64,000 nucleotides of DNA from CABZJG01 sp902512685 (lineage in GTDB: Bacteria > Pseudomonadota > Alphaproteobacteria > Rhodobacterales > Rhodobacteraceae). This document shows, piece by piece, positions 28,093-37,146 of the stretch (position 1 is the first letter of the stretch; the number at the start of each line of letters is the position of its first letter). The stretch is taken from positions 3,100,001-3,164,000 of the forward strand of contig CP179201.1 of NCBI GenBank assembly GCA_051201605.1, written 5' to 3'. A model generated the notes under the pieces. It saw only the letters and a list, made by a program, of their open reading frames with translations. It was not told the origin of the DNA and did not search any database. The position numbers and the translations under genes are program-made.

Positions 28093-28898
28093 CAGACCGG
28101 TGCCTCCGTACGTCCCATGATCTCTTCTTCCATATTCCAGATCATTTCCAAAATCTCTTCGCGTTTTTCGCCATATTCAACGTGCTTTTTAATTTCGCGC
28201 AGATCTGCATCGACGCCAAGATCGGCAAACGGCAGGCGGTATTCGCGATGAATACGCCCCGGGCGCGGGGCCATGACCAAAAGGCGCTCGCCTAGCAGCA
28301 AAGCCTCTTCCACCGAGTGTGTAATCAGAATAATTGTTTTTCCGGTTTCTTTCCAAAGCTTCAAAACCAGCGACTGCATTTTTTCACGCGTCAGCGCATC
28401 CAGCGCGCCCAAAGGCTCATCCATCAAAATAACATCTGGGTCATTGGCCAGACAGCGGGCCAAAGCCACCCGTTGCTGCATGCCTCCCGACAACTCATAA
28501 ACTGCTTTATCTTTAAAATCCTGAAGCCCGACCACATCCAATAGATGATCGACTTTTTCGCGGGCTTGCGCAGCGCTGATCCCTTTCATCCGGGGGCCAA
28601 AGCCAACGTTTTCGCGCACATTCATCCATTCAAATAGCGCGCCTTGCTGAAACACCATGCCGCGCTCGGCGCTGGGGCCGACCACCTTTTCACCATTCAG
28701 CAGGATCTCGCCCTGTGTCGGTGCAAGAAATCCGGCAACAATATTAAGCAATGTGGTTTTGCCGCAGCCCGATGGACCCAAAACCGACATCAATTCACCC
28801 GCCTTTAGATCAAGTGTGACATCCTTAAGCGCTTGGACCCATTCGCCGTTTGGCAAATCAAAGCGCATCGAAATATTTTGGATGGACAGTCCAGACAT
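28092..28898 (-). CDS. tauB: Taurine ABC transporter ATP-binding protein
   Basis: ABC ATPase of 268 residues. Walker A GPSGCGKTT is at 41-49, the signature is LSGGMQQRVALARCL, and Walker B is VILMDEPLGALD; the switch His follows in ILITHSVEEA. It powers taurine import. It lies between tauA and tauC in a three-gene operon, with a strong hairpin between tauA and tauB that probably sets the protein ratio. Confidence 0.94.
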   Translation of the reverse strand: MSGLSIQNISMRFDLPNGEWVQALKDVTLDLKAGELMSVLGPSGCGKTTLLNIVAGFLAPTQGEILLNGEKVVGPSAERGMVFQQGALFEWMNVRENVGFGPRMKGISAAQAREKVDHLLDVVGLQDFKDKAVYELSGGMQQRVALARCLANDPDVILMDEPLGALDALTREKMQSLVLKLWKETGKTIILITHSVEEALLLGERLLVMAPRPGRIHREYRLPFADLGVDADLREIKKHVEYGEKREEILEMIWNMEEEIMGRTEAPV

Positions 28899-28965
28899 GG
28901 CCGCCTTTCTCTTCTTGCTTTTAGTGGAGACAATTTCAAATGAAACGAAACATTGGGTGCATCCC

Positions 28966-28987
28966 GCGGGCCGGCGAACCGGCCCGC
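28966..28987 (-). promoter_or_regulatory. Strong stem-loop between tauA and tauB
   Basis: GCGGGCCGG (28966-28974) pairs with CCGGCCCGC (28979-28987) around a CGAA tetraloop. It lies 10 bases after the tauA stop in the direction of transcription and has no T-run. This is the classic place for a hairpin that protects binding-protein mRNA from 3' decay and lowers expression of the ATPase and permease. Confidence 0.65.
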
Positions 28988-28997
28988 AGTCGTTTAC

Positions 28998-30005
28998 TTA
29001 CATACCGTTTGCAGCTTCCAGCGGGCCAGTGTTGACATTGCCAACATAGCTATCAAGTGCTGAATCGATGCTATTGGCGTTAACAAAGACGTCTGCAACG
29101 CCTTTCATGAATTCCTGTGCACCGCCGCCAAGCCAAGTTGCTGACAACTGGCTTTCGACCGTTGGGAACACAAAGGTTGCCATTGTGTCCGCAGTTGCAG
29201 CCTCATCCATACCGGCATCCTTTGCAATCGCAGGAAGCATCATTGCATGGTTGGCTTCATCTGCCCACATTGCGTTGGAATCGGCTGTCACCTTAAGGAA
29301 TTTGGCAACTAGATCGCTGTTTTCAGCAACCCAGCCCGCAGGGCCAGAGGTTACGTCAAACACCAAAATACCAAGTTCAGTTTTCTCGGCACCAGTCAAA
29401 AGGATATTGCCATGCTCTTTGGCGCGGCGCAGCGAACCACCCCAGCCACAGAACATATCTACAGCGCCTTGAGCAATTGCTGCAGCACCATCAGGTGGAT
29501 CCATGTCCACAACTTCCATGCTGCCAACATCCACACCAAAATGGCTCATTTGCTTAAGGAAGCCATAATGCGCCGCGGTGCCCAAAGGTACAGCCACTTT
29601 CTTGCCTGCCAATTCGGCAGTGCTGTCTTTGTCAATTTCAAGATCGCTTCTGACAACACAGTTGTCGTTGTCTGCGTAGCTCACAGCTACATCCAGAATT
29701 TGCAAATCTTGACCGGCCGATGCTGCAACCACAAAAGGTGGAACACCTTGGCTGACCGACAGATGAACATCGCCAGAGGCCATGGCCGCAGACATTTTCA
29801 CACCAGATTCAAAGCTAACCCAGTTGACTTTTACGCCAAGCTCTTCGTCATAGGTGCCCATTTGCTTTGCATATTCAAATGGCATTGGCCATTCGAGAAA
29901 ATAGGCCACAGTGATTTCACTGTGTCCACCAGCCAACGCAGCCTGCGCACCCAGCGCAAGGGTCGTACCGGCAACAGCACCTAGTAGTTTCGATTTAATC
30001 GACAT
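28998..30005 (-). CDS. tauA: Taurine-binding periplasmic protein
   Basis: Solute-binding protein of 335 residues with a signal peptide (1-24, ending AQAALAGG). The mature domain begins EITVAYFLEWPMPFEYAKQ, typical of the TauA/SsuA group. The start is ATG 30005 behind GGGAG; a longer frame to 30134 has no ribosome site. It delivers taurine to TauBC. It is divergent from tpa, and the shared intergenic region holds a TauR site. Confidence 0.93.
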   Translation of the reverse strand: MSIKSKLLGAVAGTTLALGAQAALAGGHSEITVAYFLEWPMPFEYAKQMGTYDEELGVKVNWVSFESGVKMSAAMASGDVHLSVSQGVPPFVVAASAGQDLQILDVAVSYADNDNCVVRSDLEIDKDSTAELAGKKVAVPLGTAAHYGFLKQMSHFGVDVGSMEVVDMDPPDGAAAIAQGAVDMFCGWGGSLRRAKEHGNILLTGAEKTELGILVFDVTSGPAGWVAENSDLVAKFLKVTADSNAMWADEANHAMMLPAIAKDAGMDEAATADTMATFVFPTVESQLSATWLGGGAQEFMKGVADVFVNANSIDSALDSYVGNVNTGPLEAANGM

Positions 30006-30387
30006 ATATTTACTCCCGTTGTTTGCCCCAAAATTGGGACGCCTGCCTTCTGCCAACAGGGCAGAATTTCTTTGCCCGCCGCCGCAGCGGCAAGCCTGCT
30101 TTGCAATCCGACCCGATAAGATGATTCCGATCAATGTTTATTTTCACCAAGGGAAGTTTTGGATTTCCCCTTTTGAAGGATAAGTGGAATTGTTTATAAT
30201 ATTTTTAAACATATTTTTCATATACTTAACTCTATTTTCCCTTGCAAGTCATCTAAAATTGCTTTTTTTGGACTTAAATCTAATATCAATCTGGACCTAT
30301 CTGAATGAGTAAATAATGGGCTTGATCAGGGTTAAAGATTCTACACGCAGGCGTGTTGCACCCCTGCCACAACCTAAAGGTGAAAAA
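30006..30387. other. Divergent tauA-tpa regulatory region
   Basis: A 382-base non-coding region that must hold the promoters of tauABC and of the tpa operon. The 30180-30290 part is AT-rich, as expected for promoters. The only clear element is the pair of TauR-type half-sites listed separately. An in-frame extension of tpa to 30316 has no ribosome site and is not taken as coding. Confidence 0.7.
30268..30300 (+). promoter_or_regulatory. TauR operator, two direct half-sites
   Basis: TTGGACTTAA (30268-30277) and CTGGACCTAT (30291-30300) are direct repeats with a 23-base period, 88 bases ahead of the tpa start. From memory, the Rhodobacter capsulatus TauR binding site consists of two direct repeats of CTGGACYTAA at the tpa promoter; the first copy here matches 9 of 10 bases and the second 9 of 10. 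The regulator gene tauR lies two genes away. Confidence 0.75.
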
Positions 30388-31776
30388 ATGGACGGCAACA
30401 TTCGTGAAAACGACCTGTCAAAAATTGTCGATGCAGACCGGGCACATATCTGGCATCATCTTGTTCAACACAAGCCGTTTGAAACCGGAGAACCGAAAAT
30501 CATTGTCGAAGGCAAAGGGATGCGGGTCTGGGATCAAAACGGCAAAGAGCACCTCGACGGGGTGTCGGGTGGGGTCTGGACGGTTAACGTTGGCTATGGC
30601 CGTGAAAGCATTGCCAATGCAGTGCGCGACCAGCTGGTCAAACTGAACTATTTCGCCGGCTCTGCAGGCTCAATCCCGGGCGCGGCCTTTGCCGAGCAGC
30701 TGATAGACAAAATGCCGGGATTGGACCGCGTTTATTACTGTAACTCGGGATCAGAGGCGAATGAGAAAGCGTTTAAAATGGTGCGCCAGATTGCCCATAA
30801 ACGCTTTGGCGGTAAAAAGCACAAAATCCTCTATCGTGACCGCGATTATCATGGCACCACAATCGGCACACTTTCCGCCGGTGGTCAGGATGAACGCAAT
30901 GCACAATACGGACCCTTTGCGCCCGGATTTATCCGCGTGCCGCATTGTCTTGAATATCGCGCCCAATGGGATTTAACCGGCGAAGCTTATGGCAAGCGCG
31001 CCGCCGACGCGATCGAAGAAGTGATTTTGGCCGAGGGCCCCGATACGGTGGGCGCGCTCTGTCTTGAACCGGTCACCGCAGGCGGCGGCGTGATCACCCC
31101 GCCCGAAGGCTATTGGGATCGGGTTCAAGAGATTTGCAAAAAATACGACATCCTGCTGCATATTGATGAAGTGGTCTGCGGTGTTGGCCGGACCGGAACT
31201 TGGTTTGGCTATCAAAATTACGGGGTGAAGCCGGACATGGTCACAATGGCCAAAGGTGTGGCCTCGGGCTATGCGGCAATTGCCTGTCTGGTGACCACAG
31301 ATGACGTGTTTGACATGTTCAAAGACGAAGCCAGCGATCCGATGAATTACTTCCGCGACATTTCAACCTTTGGCGGCTGTACCGCCGGACCGGCGGCAGC
31401 AATTGAAAATATGCGCATTATCCAAGACGAAGGCCTGCTGGACAACACATTGGCAATGGGCGCGCGCATGATCGAAAACCTGAATGCTTTGTCGGAAAAG
31501 CATGCCATCATTGGTCAGGTGCGCGGCAAAGGGTTGTTCTGCGGCGCCGAGTTGGTCAGTGACCGCGCCAGCAAAGAGCCCGCGCCGGAAAAACAGGTTC
31601 AGGCCGTGGTGGCGGACTGTATGGCGCAAGGTGTGATCATCGGCGCCACCAACCGATCTTTGCCAGGGCTGAATAACACCCTTTGCTTTAGTCCGGCGCT
31701 GATTTCAGGCGCGGATGACATTGATCAGATCACCGATGCCGTGGATCAGGCCCTTACCCGCGTCTTTGGTGGATAA
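30388..31776 (+). CDS. tpa: Taurine:pyruvate aminotransferase
   Basis: Class III PLP aminotransferase of 462 residues that moves the amino group of taurine to pyruvate, giving sulfoacetaldehyde and alanine. PLP lysine K289 lies in MAKGVASGYAA, with the cofactor Asp in HIDEVVCGVGRTG. The start is ATG 30388 with AAAGGTG upstream. The name rests on the family and on the xsc, pta, tauR and tauABC neighbours, which leave little doubt. A terminator follows. Confidence 0.95.
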   Translation: MDGNIRENDLSKIVDADRAHIWHHLVQHKPFETGEPKIIVEGKGMRVWDQNGKEHLDGVSGGVWTVNVGYGRESIANAVRDQLVKLNYFAGSAGSIPGAAFAEQLIDKMPGLDRVYYCNSGSEANEKAFKMVRQIAHKRFGGKKHKILYRDRDYHGTTIGTLSAGGQDERNAQYGPFAPGFIRVPHCLEYRAQWDLTGEAYGKRAADAIEEVILAEGPDTVGALCLEPVTAGGGVITPPEGYWDRVQEICKKYDILLHIDEVVCGVGRTGTWFGYQNYGVKPDMVTMAKGVASGYAAIACLVTTDDVFDMFKDEASDPMNYFRDISTFGGCTAGPAAAIENMRIIQDEGLLDNTLAMGARMIENLNALSEKHAIIGQVRGKGLFCGAELVSDRASKEPAPEKQVQAVVADCMAQGVIIGATNRSLPGLNNTLCFSPALISGADDIDQITDAVDQALTRVFGG

Positions 31777-31835
31777 GGCTCTGACTTTTTGGCTTTTGCT
31801 TGCCCACCAGAAAAGCCTTGTTTAAACTGATTATC

Positions 31836-31864
31836 AAAGCCCCGATTTACAAATCGGGGCTTTT
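31836..31864 (+). terminator. Intrinsic terminator after tpa
   Basis: AAAGCCCCGATTT (31836-31848) pairs with AAATCGGGGCTTT (31851-31863), followed by T. It separates tpa from tauR, so tauR should have its own promoter unless read-through occurs. Confidence 0.88.
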
Positions 31865-31916
31865 AATTTGCACGCATTACAATAGGCACCAGGGACTCTA
31901 ACTTTGCCGATAATAC

Positions 31917-31944
31917 CAGTTTGCCAAACGCATAGTGCCAGTTT
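31917..31944. promoter_or_regulatory. Candidate operator ahead of tauR: direct repeat CCAGTTT
   Basis: CCAGTTT occurs at 31917-31923 and 31938-31944, a 21-base period, ending 11 bases before the tauR start. The geometry matches the direct repeats bound by MocR-type regulators, so this may be an autoregulatory site, but the half-site differs from the CTGGACYTAA type seen upstream of tpa. Confidence 0.3.
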
Positions 31945-31955
31945 AAAATAGCCGC

Positions 31956-33410
31956 ATGGCCATACCCATTGAAACATTTTTCCTAGAAGCAAACACCTTG
32001 GGCACTCTGCAGGCCCGCATTCAGCAGATGATTGCCAACGGGATACTGTCTGGACGGTTTCTGCAGGGCGAAAAGCTGCCCTCGACACGGCGCCTTGCCG
32101 CTCATCTCGGGGTCAGCAGAATTACAGTAACATTGGCCTATACCGAACTTCTGGCCAATGATTATCTGACCTCTAAAGGGCGCTCTGGCTATTTTGTATC
32201 CCCAAATGCACCGGAACCACCCAAATTTGACCAACGGCCCCAAACCGAAGACCGTGTGGATTGGAACCGCGCGCTTGGGCAGCGGTTTTATGACGACAGT
32301 TGGCTCGATAAACCGGAAGATTGGGCGCGCTATAAATATCCTTTTATCTATGGCCAAACCGACCCCACGTTATTTGATCATGCCAATTGGCGCCTCTGTG
32401 CTTTGCAGGCATTGGGGGCAAAGGATTTTCCCGCATTGACGGCAGATTACTTTGATCGCGATGATCCGCAGTTGCTTGAATTTATTGCGCGTCACACACT
32501 GCCCCGGCGTGGGATTATCGCCGGTACAGATGAAATTCTGGTCACGCTTGGGGCGCAAAATGCACTTTGGCTGGCCACTCAGGTGCTGCTGACCCAGCGG
32601 CGCACCGCGGTGATTGAAAACCCATGCTATCCGGCACTGCGCGGTATTTTGCATCAGTCCCGCTGTCATATCACAGCAATTGATGTGGATGATTTCGGCC
32701 TGCCGCCGGATGATATTCCCCCCGAAAGCAATGTAATTTTTGCCACCCCAAGCCACCAATGCCCAACCACGGCCACGATGCCACTTGACCGGCGCAAAGA
32801 TTTGCTAAATCGCGCTTGTGAGTTGGACGCGCTGATTATCGAAGATGACTACGAGTTTGAGATGTCCTTTTTAAAGCCGCCCTCCCCCGCGTTAAAATCG
32901 CTCGATCAGGACGGGCGGGTGATTTACGTTGGCTCGTTTTCAAAATCTTTATTCCCGGGGCTGCGGCTGGGCTATCTGGTGGGTTCGGCCCCCTTCATCC
33001 GGGAAGCCCGCGCGCTGCGCGCCAGTGTACTGCGCCACCCCCCTGGTCACATTCAGCGCACCGCCGCCTATTTTTTAAGCCTTGGCCATTATAACGCCCT
33101 GATCAAGCGCATGGGCAAAACCTATCAAAAGCGCAGCGCTGTGATGGAGCAAGCGATTGAAAACTGCGGCCTAAAAATCGCTGGAAAAGGCTCGCACGGC
33201 GGCTCGTCGTTCTGGATGCAAGCGCCCAAAGGCACCGATACCGCAGAGCTTGCTGTTCGGCTGCGCGACGACAGTATTCTGATAGAACCGGGCCAGAAAT
33301 TTTTCGCCGGTCCAACCGCGCCCCACGAATTTTACCGGCTGGCCTATTCGTCAATTCCCGCTGATCGCATTGCCCAAGGCATTGAAAAAATTGCTGCAGC
33401 AATAGGTTGA
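31956..33410 (+). CDS. tauR: TauR, MocR/GntR-type activator of taurine genes
   Basis: Regulator of 484 residues: an N-terminal GntR winged helix (about 15-82, with LPSTRRLAAHLGVSRITVTLAY) fused to an aminotransferase-like domain with PLP lysine K330 in GSFSKSLFPGLRLGY. This is the MocR architecture. In R. capsulatus TauR activates tpa and xsc in response to taurine. Position between tpa and xsc is the same here. It carries an aminotransferase fold but probably does no catalysis. Confidence 0.94.
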   Translation: MAIPIETFFLEANTLGTLQARIQQMIANGILSGRFLQGEKLPSTRRLAAHLGVSRITVTLAYTELLANDYLTSKGRSGYFVSPNAPEPPKFDQRPQTEDRVDWNRALGQRFYDDSWLDKPEDWARYKYPFIYGQTDPTLFDHANWRLCALQALGAKDFPALTADYFDRDDPQLLEFIARHTLPRRGIIAGTDEILVTLGAQNALWLATQVLLTQRRTAVIENPCYPALRGILHQSRCHITAIDVDDFGLPPDDIPPESNVIFATPSHQCPTTATMPLDRRKDLLNRACELDALIIEDDYEFEMSFLKPPSPALKSLDQDGRVIYVGSFSKSLFPGLRLGYLVGSAPFIREARALRASVLRHPPGHIQRTAAYFLSLGHYNALIKRMGKTYQKRSAVMEQAIENCGLKIAGKGSHGGSSFWMQAPKGTDTAELAVRLRDDSILIEPGQKFFAGPTAPHEFYRLAYSSIPADRIAQGIEKIAAAIG

Positions 33411-33534
33411 TCTGGCTATATGCTGACTTTCCATCTGGCCCTAACGGTACACGGGCCAAGCGCCTAAAACCTTACCCAAATACGCAGCGCAGCGGGTGCG
33501 CTGCCTGATTTGAGCTTGCAGGAGACCACAGCCA

Positions 33535-35310
33535 ATGAAAATGACCACAGAAGAAGCCTTTATCAAAACCCTTCAAATGAACGGCATTGAACATGCATTT
33601 GGAATTATCGGTTCCGCCTTTATGCCGATTTCCGATCTTTTCCCCCAAGCCGGTATTACTTTTTGGGACTGTGCACATGAAGGCTCTGGCGGCATGATGG
33701 CCGATGGCTATACACGGGCCTCTGGTAAGATGAGCATGATGATTGCCCAAAACGGCCCCGGCATTACCAATTTTGTCACCGCGGTGAAAACCGCCTATTG
33801 GAACCACACGCCGTTGCTGTTGATCACCCCGCAAGCGGCCAATAAAACCATTGGTCAGGGCGGCTTTCAAGAAGTTGAACAGATGGCCCTGTTCAAAGAT
33901 ATGGTCGCCTACCAAGAAGAGGTACGCGATCCTTCCCGCATGGCCGAGGTTCTAAATCGCGTAATTGCCAATGCAAAACGTGCCTCTGCTCCAGCACAAA
34001 TCAATATTCCGCGCGATTACTGGACTCAAGTGGTTGATATCGATCTGCCGGAAATGATCGAATATGAACGCCCCGGCGGCGGCGAAAGCGCGCTGCAACA
34101 AGCCGCGGATCTGCTGAGCAACGCAAAGTCACCTGTGATCCTGAACGGCGCTGGTGTGGTGCTGGCCGATGCCATTGGGGATACGATCAAACTTGCCGAA
34201 CGGCTCAACGCCCCCGTGTGCGTTGGCTATCAACACAATGATGCCTTTCCCGGATCACACCCGCTTTTTGCCGGACCATTGGGATATAACGGCTCAAAAG
34301 CCGGTATGGAGCTGATATCGAAAGCCGATGTGGTTCTGTGTCTTGGCACCCGTCTTAATCCGTTTTCCACCCTGCCCGGTTACGGCATTGATTACTGGCC
34401 CAAAGAGGCCAAGATCATTCAGGTTGACATCAATCCGGACCGCATTGGACTGACCAAAAAAGTATCGGTCGGCATTATTGGTGATGCCAAGCAAGTGGCA
34501 AATTCACTGCTCGAACGGCTTTCAGACAGCGCCGGAGAAAGCGGCCGCACCGAGCGCAAAGCTGCCATCGCACAAACCAAATCAACATGGGCACAGCAAC
34601 TGTCCAGCATGGATCACGAAGAGGATGATCCAGGCACCACATGGAACCAGCGCGCGCGCGACGACAAGCCCGACTGGATGAGCCCCCGCATGGCATGGCG
34701 CGCCATTCAAAGCGCTCTGCCCAAAGAAGCTATTATCAGCTCGGATATTGGCAACAACTGTGCGATCGGCAATGCCTATCCTACTTTTGAAGCTGGTCGT
34801 AAATACCTTGCCCCCGGGCTTTTTGGCCCCTGCGGCTATGGCCTGCCCTCAATTGTTGGCGCCAAAATTGGTTGCCCGAACACACCAGTTGTGGGGTTTT
34901 CTGGCGATGGTGCCTTTGGCATTGCGGTGACCGAATTGACGGCCATTGGCCGCTCTGAATGGCCGCCCGTCACAATGATCGTGTTCCGCAACTATCAATG
35001 GGGCGCTGAAAAGCGCAACTCAACGCTTTGGTATGACGATAACTTTGTCGGCACTGAACTTGATACCCAGGTCTCTTATGCTTCTATTGCCAAGGCTTGC
35101 GGGTTGCAGGGTGTTCAGGCCCACACAATGGACGAGCTGCGCGAGTTCTTAAACAGCGCGATCACAGATCAGATGAGCAATGGCAAAACCACCTTGATCG
35201 AAGCCATGATCAATCAAGAACTGGGCGATCCGTTCCGCCGCGATGCAATGAAAAAACCTGTTGCAGTGGCGGGAATATCGGCATCCGACATGCGTGCTCA
35301 ACAGGTCTGA
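33535..35310 (+). CDS. xsc: Sulfoacetaldehyde acetyltransferase
   Basis: ThDP-dependent enzyme of 591 residues that converts sulfoacetaldehyde and phosphate to acetyl phosphate and sulfite. This is the desulfonation step. The activating Glu lies in CAHEGSGG near the N-terminus. The ThDP motif starts with GFSGDGAFG and runs through the NYQWGAEKRN region that is specific for Xsc. GGAG at 33521-33524 precedes the ATG. It is followed six bases later by pta, the normal partner. Confidence 0.96.
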   Translation: MKMTTEEAFIKTLQMNGIEHAFGIIGSAFMPISDLFPQAGITFWDCAHEGSGGMMADGYTRASGKMSMMIAQNGPGITNFVTAVKTAYWNHTPLLLITPQAANKTIGQGGFQEVEQMALFKDMVAYQEEVRDPSRMAEVLNRVIANAKRASAPAQINIPRDYWTQVVDIDLPEMIEYERPGGGESALQQAADLLSNAKSPVILNGAGVVLADAIGDTIKLAERLNAPVCVGYQHNDAFPGSHPLFAGPLGYNGSKAGMELISKADVVLCLGTRLNPFSTLPGYGIDYWPKEAKIIQVDINPDRIGLTKKVSVGIIGDAKQVANSLLERLSDSAGESGRTERKAAIAQTKSTWAQQLSSMDHEEDDPGTTWNQRARDDKPDWMSPRMAWRAIQSALPKEAIISSDIGNNCAIGNAYPTFEAGRKYLAPGLFGPCGYGLPSIVGAKIGCPNTPVVGFSGDGAFGIAVTELTAIGRSEWPPVTMIVFRNYQWGAEKRNSTLWYDDNFVGTELDTQVSYASIAKACGLQGVQAHTMDELREFLNSAITDQMSNGKTTLIEAMINQELGDPFRRDAMKKPVAVAGISASDMRAQQV

Positions 35311-35315
35311 TAAAA

Positions 35316-36341
35316 ATGGGCGCAGCGCAAAACACTGGCCCCCTGCCTGCAGCTTTGGCTGCAGCGCAGGTGGCCAAGTTGGCTTCCGCTGCGCGTCCAA
35401 TTATTTCCCTAAGCGAAGGCACAGACCCCCGCGTGGTTGCCGGCGCGCTTGCGGCTGAAGCTGCTCAGATTGCCGATATCATTCTCATTGGTCCGCGCTC
35501 TGATGTGGTCCGCGCGCTCTCTGCGGCAGGCGGGCGGGAAAGCGAAAGCATGGCGGTTCATGATCCTGCGGGATCTGATCTTAGCGCTGCATTCGCCGAT
35601 GCGTTTTATCAGCTGCGCAAACTCAAAGGCATAACTCCCCAAGAGGCTGCAACTGCAGCGCAAGAGCCGCTGATATATGCGGCTCTTTTGGTGCATCTTG
35701 GCCGCGCACAGGGCACTGTTGGCGGCGCGGTTGAAACCACATCCAACGTGGTGCGCGCTGCGCTTCAAGTCATCGGCAAAACCAAAGGCACAGCCTTGGT
35801 GTCGAGCTGTTTTTTGATGTTTCCGCCGCAAAGTCAGGCGATGGTTTATTCGGACTGCGGCTTGGTAATTGATCCGGATGCGCATGAGCTTGCCGAGATT
35901 GCGGCAATGGCGGCGCAATCCTGCCGTGATTTGCTGCAACAAGATCCAAAAGTGGCGATGCTGTCGTTTTCCACGAAAGGAAGCGCAGCGCATTCGTCCG
36001 TCAGTAAAGTGCAGCAGGCAACCGAGCTAACCCGAAAAGCGCATCCGTCTTTGCCCATTGATGGCGAGCTACAGTTTGATGCAGCTTTTGACCCAAGCGT
36101 CGGCGCGGCCAAAGCCCCCGGATCACAGGTCGCAGGCGCAGCCAATGTGATGGTATTTCCAAATTTGGATGCTGGCAACATTGGCTATAAAATCACCCAG
36201 CGAATGGGCGGCGCTACAGCGATTGGCCCAATCTTGCAGGGTCTGGCAAAGCCGGCCAATGATCTGTCACGCGGCTGCACAAGCGAAGACGTGCTGCAAA
36301 TGATTGCCGTCACGGTGATGCAACATCTGGGTTCATCATAA
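35316..36341 (+). CDS. pta: Phosphate acetyltransferase
   Basis: Pta domain protein of 341 residues that converts acetyl phosphate from Xsc to acetyl-CoA. The family stretch GSQVAGAANVMVFPNLDAGNI spans several conserved positions near the C-terminus. The start is ATG 35316, five bases after the xsc stop; the frame extends back into xsc but that part is not conserved. No N-terminal DRTGG extension is present, as usual for Pta in xsc operons. Confidence 0.94.
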   Translation: MGAAQNTGPLPAALAAAQVAKLASAARPIISLSEGTDPRVVAGALAAEAAQIADIILIGPRSDVVRALSAAGGRESESMAVHDPAGSDLSAAFADAFYQLRKLKGITPQEAATAAQEPLIYAALLVHLGRAQGTVGGAVETTSNVVRAALQVIGKTKGTALVSSCFLMFPPQSQAMVYSDCGLVIDPDAHELAEIAAMAAQSCRDLLQQDPKVAMLSFSTKGSAAHSSVSKVQQATELTRKAHPSLPIDGELQFDAAFDPSVGAAKAPGSQVAGAANVMVFPNLDAGNIGYKITQRMGGATAIGPILQGLAKPANDLSRGCTSEDVLQMIAVTVMQHLGSS

Positions 36342-36366
36342 TGGCTTTTCACGAGCGTAAAGTCTG

Positions 36367-37116
36367 ATGACGTCTATGCTAAGCCTATCGGAAAACCAGA
36401 TCTGGCTTGTGGCCTTGATTTGCCTATTGGCTGGAATTGTGCGCGGGTTTTCCGGATTTGCGCTCTCGGCGCTGGTAATGGCATCAGCGGCGCTGATTAT
36501 TCCACCCATCGAGCTTATCCCGGTGTGCTGGTGGCTTGAGATATGCGCCGGACTGATGATGATCCGCGGCGGTTGGAAGGACGCAGATCGGCGCTTGGCG
36601 GTTACGCTTGTCGTTGGTTCCAGCCTTGGGCTTCCGCTTGGGCTTTATCTGACCACCCATGTATCAGTGCCGGTCTCTCAGACTATTGCACTGGGATGTA
36701 TCGCCACGTTGGCAGCCTTGCTTTTGGGCAAAATCCGGCTTGATTTTCTGGCCAATCCAAAAGGGCATTTGGGGGTAGGTATATGCGCCGGTATAGCCAC
36801 CGGACTGGCCAGTAGCGGCGGTATGGTGGTGGCGCTTTACGTTCTTGTCAGCCAAGAGCCAGCGCGCCAGATGCGCGCCACACTGGTGGTGTTTTTATTC
36901 TTGTCCGGCGCTGTTTCTCTACTGATTTTGATTGCCTATGGAGTCATGGATCAGCGCGCGGCCCTACGCGGCGTCATTCTCGCAATTCCCGCCACATTGG
37001 GGGTGTACTTGGGGAAAAAATTCTTTATTTCAAGGCTAGAACCTTTCTATCGTCCCTTTTGCCTTCTGCTTCTGATTGGTCTGGCACTTCTGGGATTGGT
37101 GCGGATGGGCATATGA
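36367..37116 (+). CDS. tauE: TSUP family sulfite exporter (TauE-like)
   Basis: Membrane protein of 249 residues with the TauE/SafE fold: GFSGFALSALVMA near the N-terminus and GLASSGGMVVALYVL in the second half. In taurine gene clusters such proteins export sulfite or related anions. It follows pta closely and precedes soeA by 30 bases, which puts it in the same transcript. It shares no close sequence with the TSUP at 1133. The symbol is by context and may not be strictly orthologous. Confidence 0.85.
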   Translation: MTSMLSLSENQIWLVALICLLAGIVRGFSGFALSALVMASAALIIPPIELIPVCWWLEICAGLMMIRGGWKDADRRLAVTLVVGSSLGLPLGLYLTTHVSVPVSQTIALGCIATLAALLLGKIRLDFLANPKGHLGVGICAGIATGLASSGGMVVALYVLVSQEPARQMRATLVVFLFLSGAVSLLILIAYGVMDQRAALRGVILAIPATLGVYLGKKFFISRLEPFYRPFCLLLLIGLALLGLVRMGI

Positions 37117-37146
37117 ATCCGCAAAGGATCTTGGGAGCATAAACTT

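Noticed and set aside
35097..35315. N-terminal extension of Pta running back into xsc
   Set aside because: The extra residues are the wrong-frame reading of xsc; ATG 35316 right after the xsc stop is the natural start.
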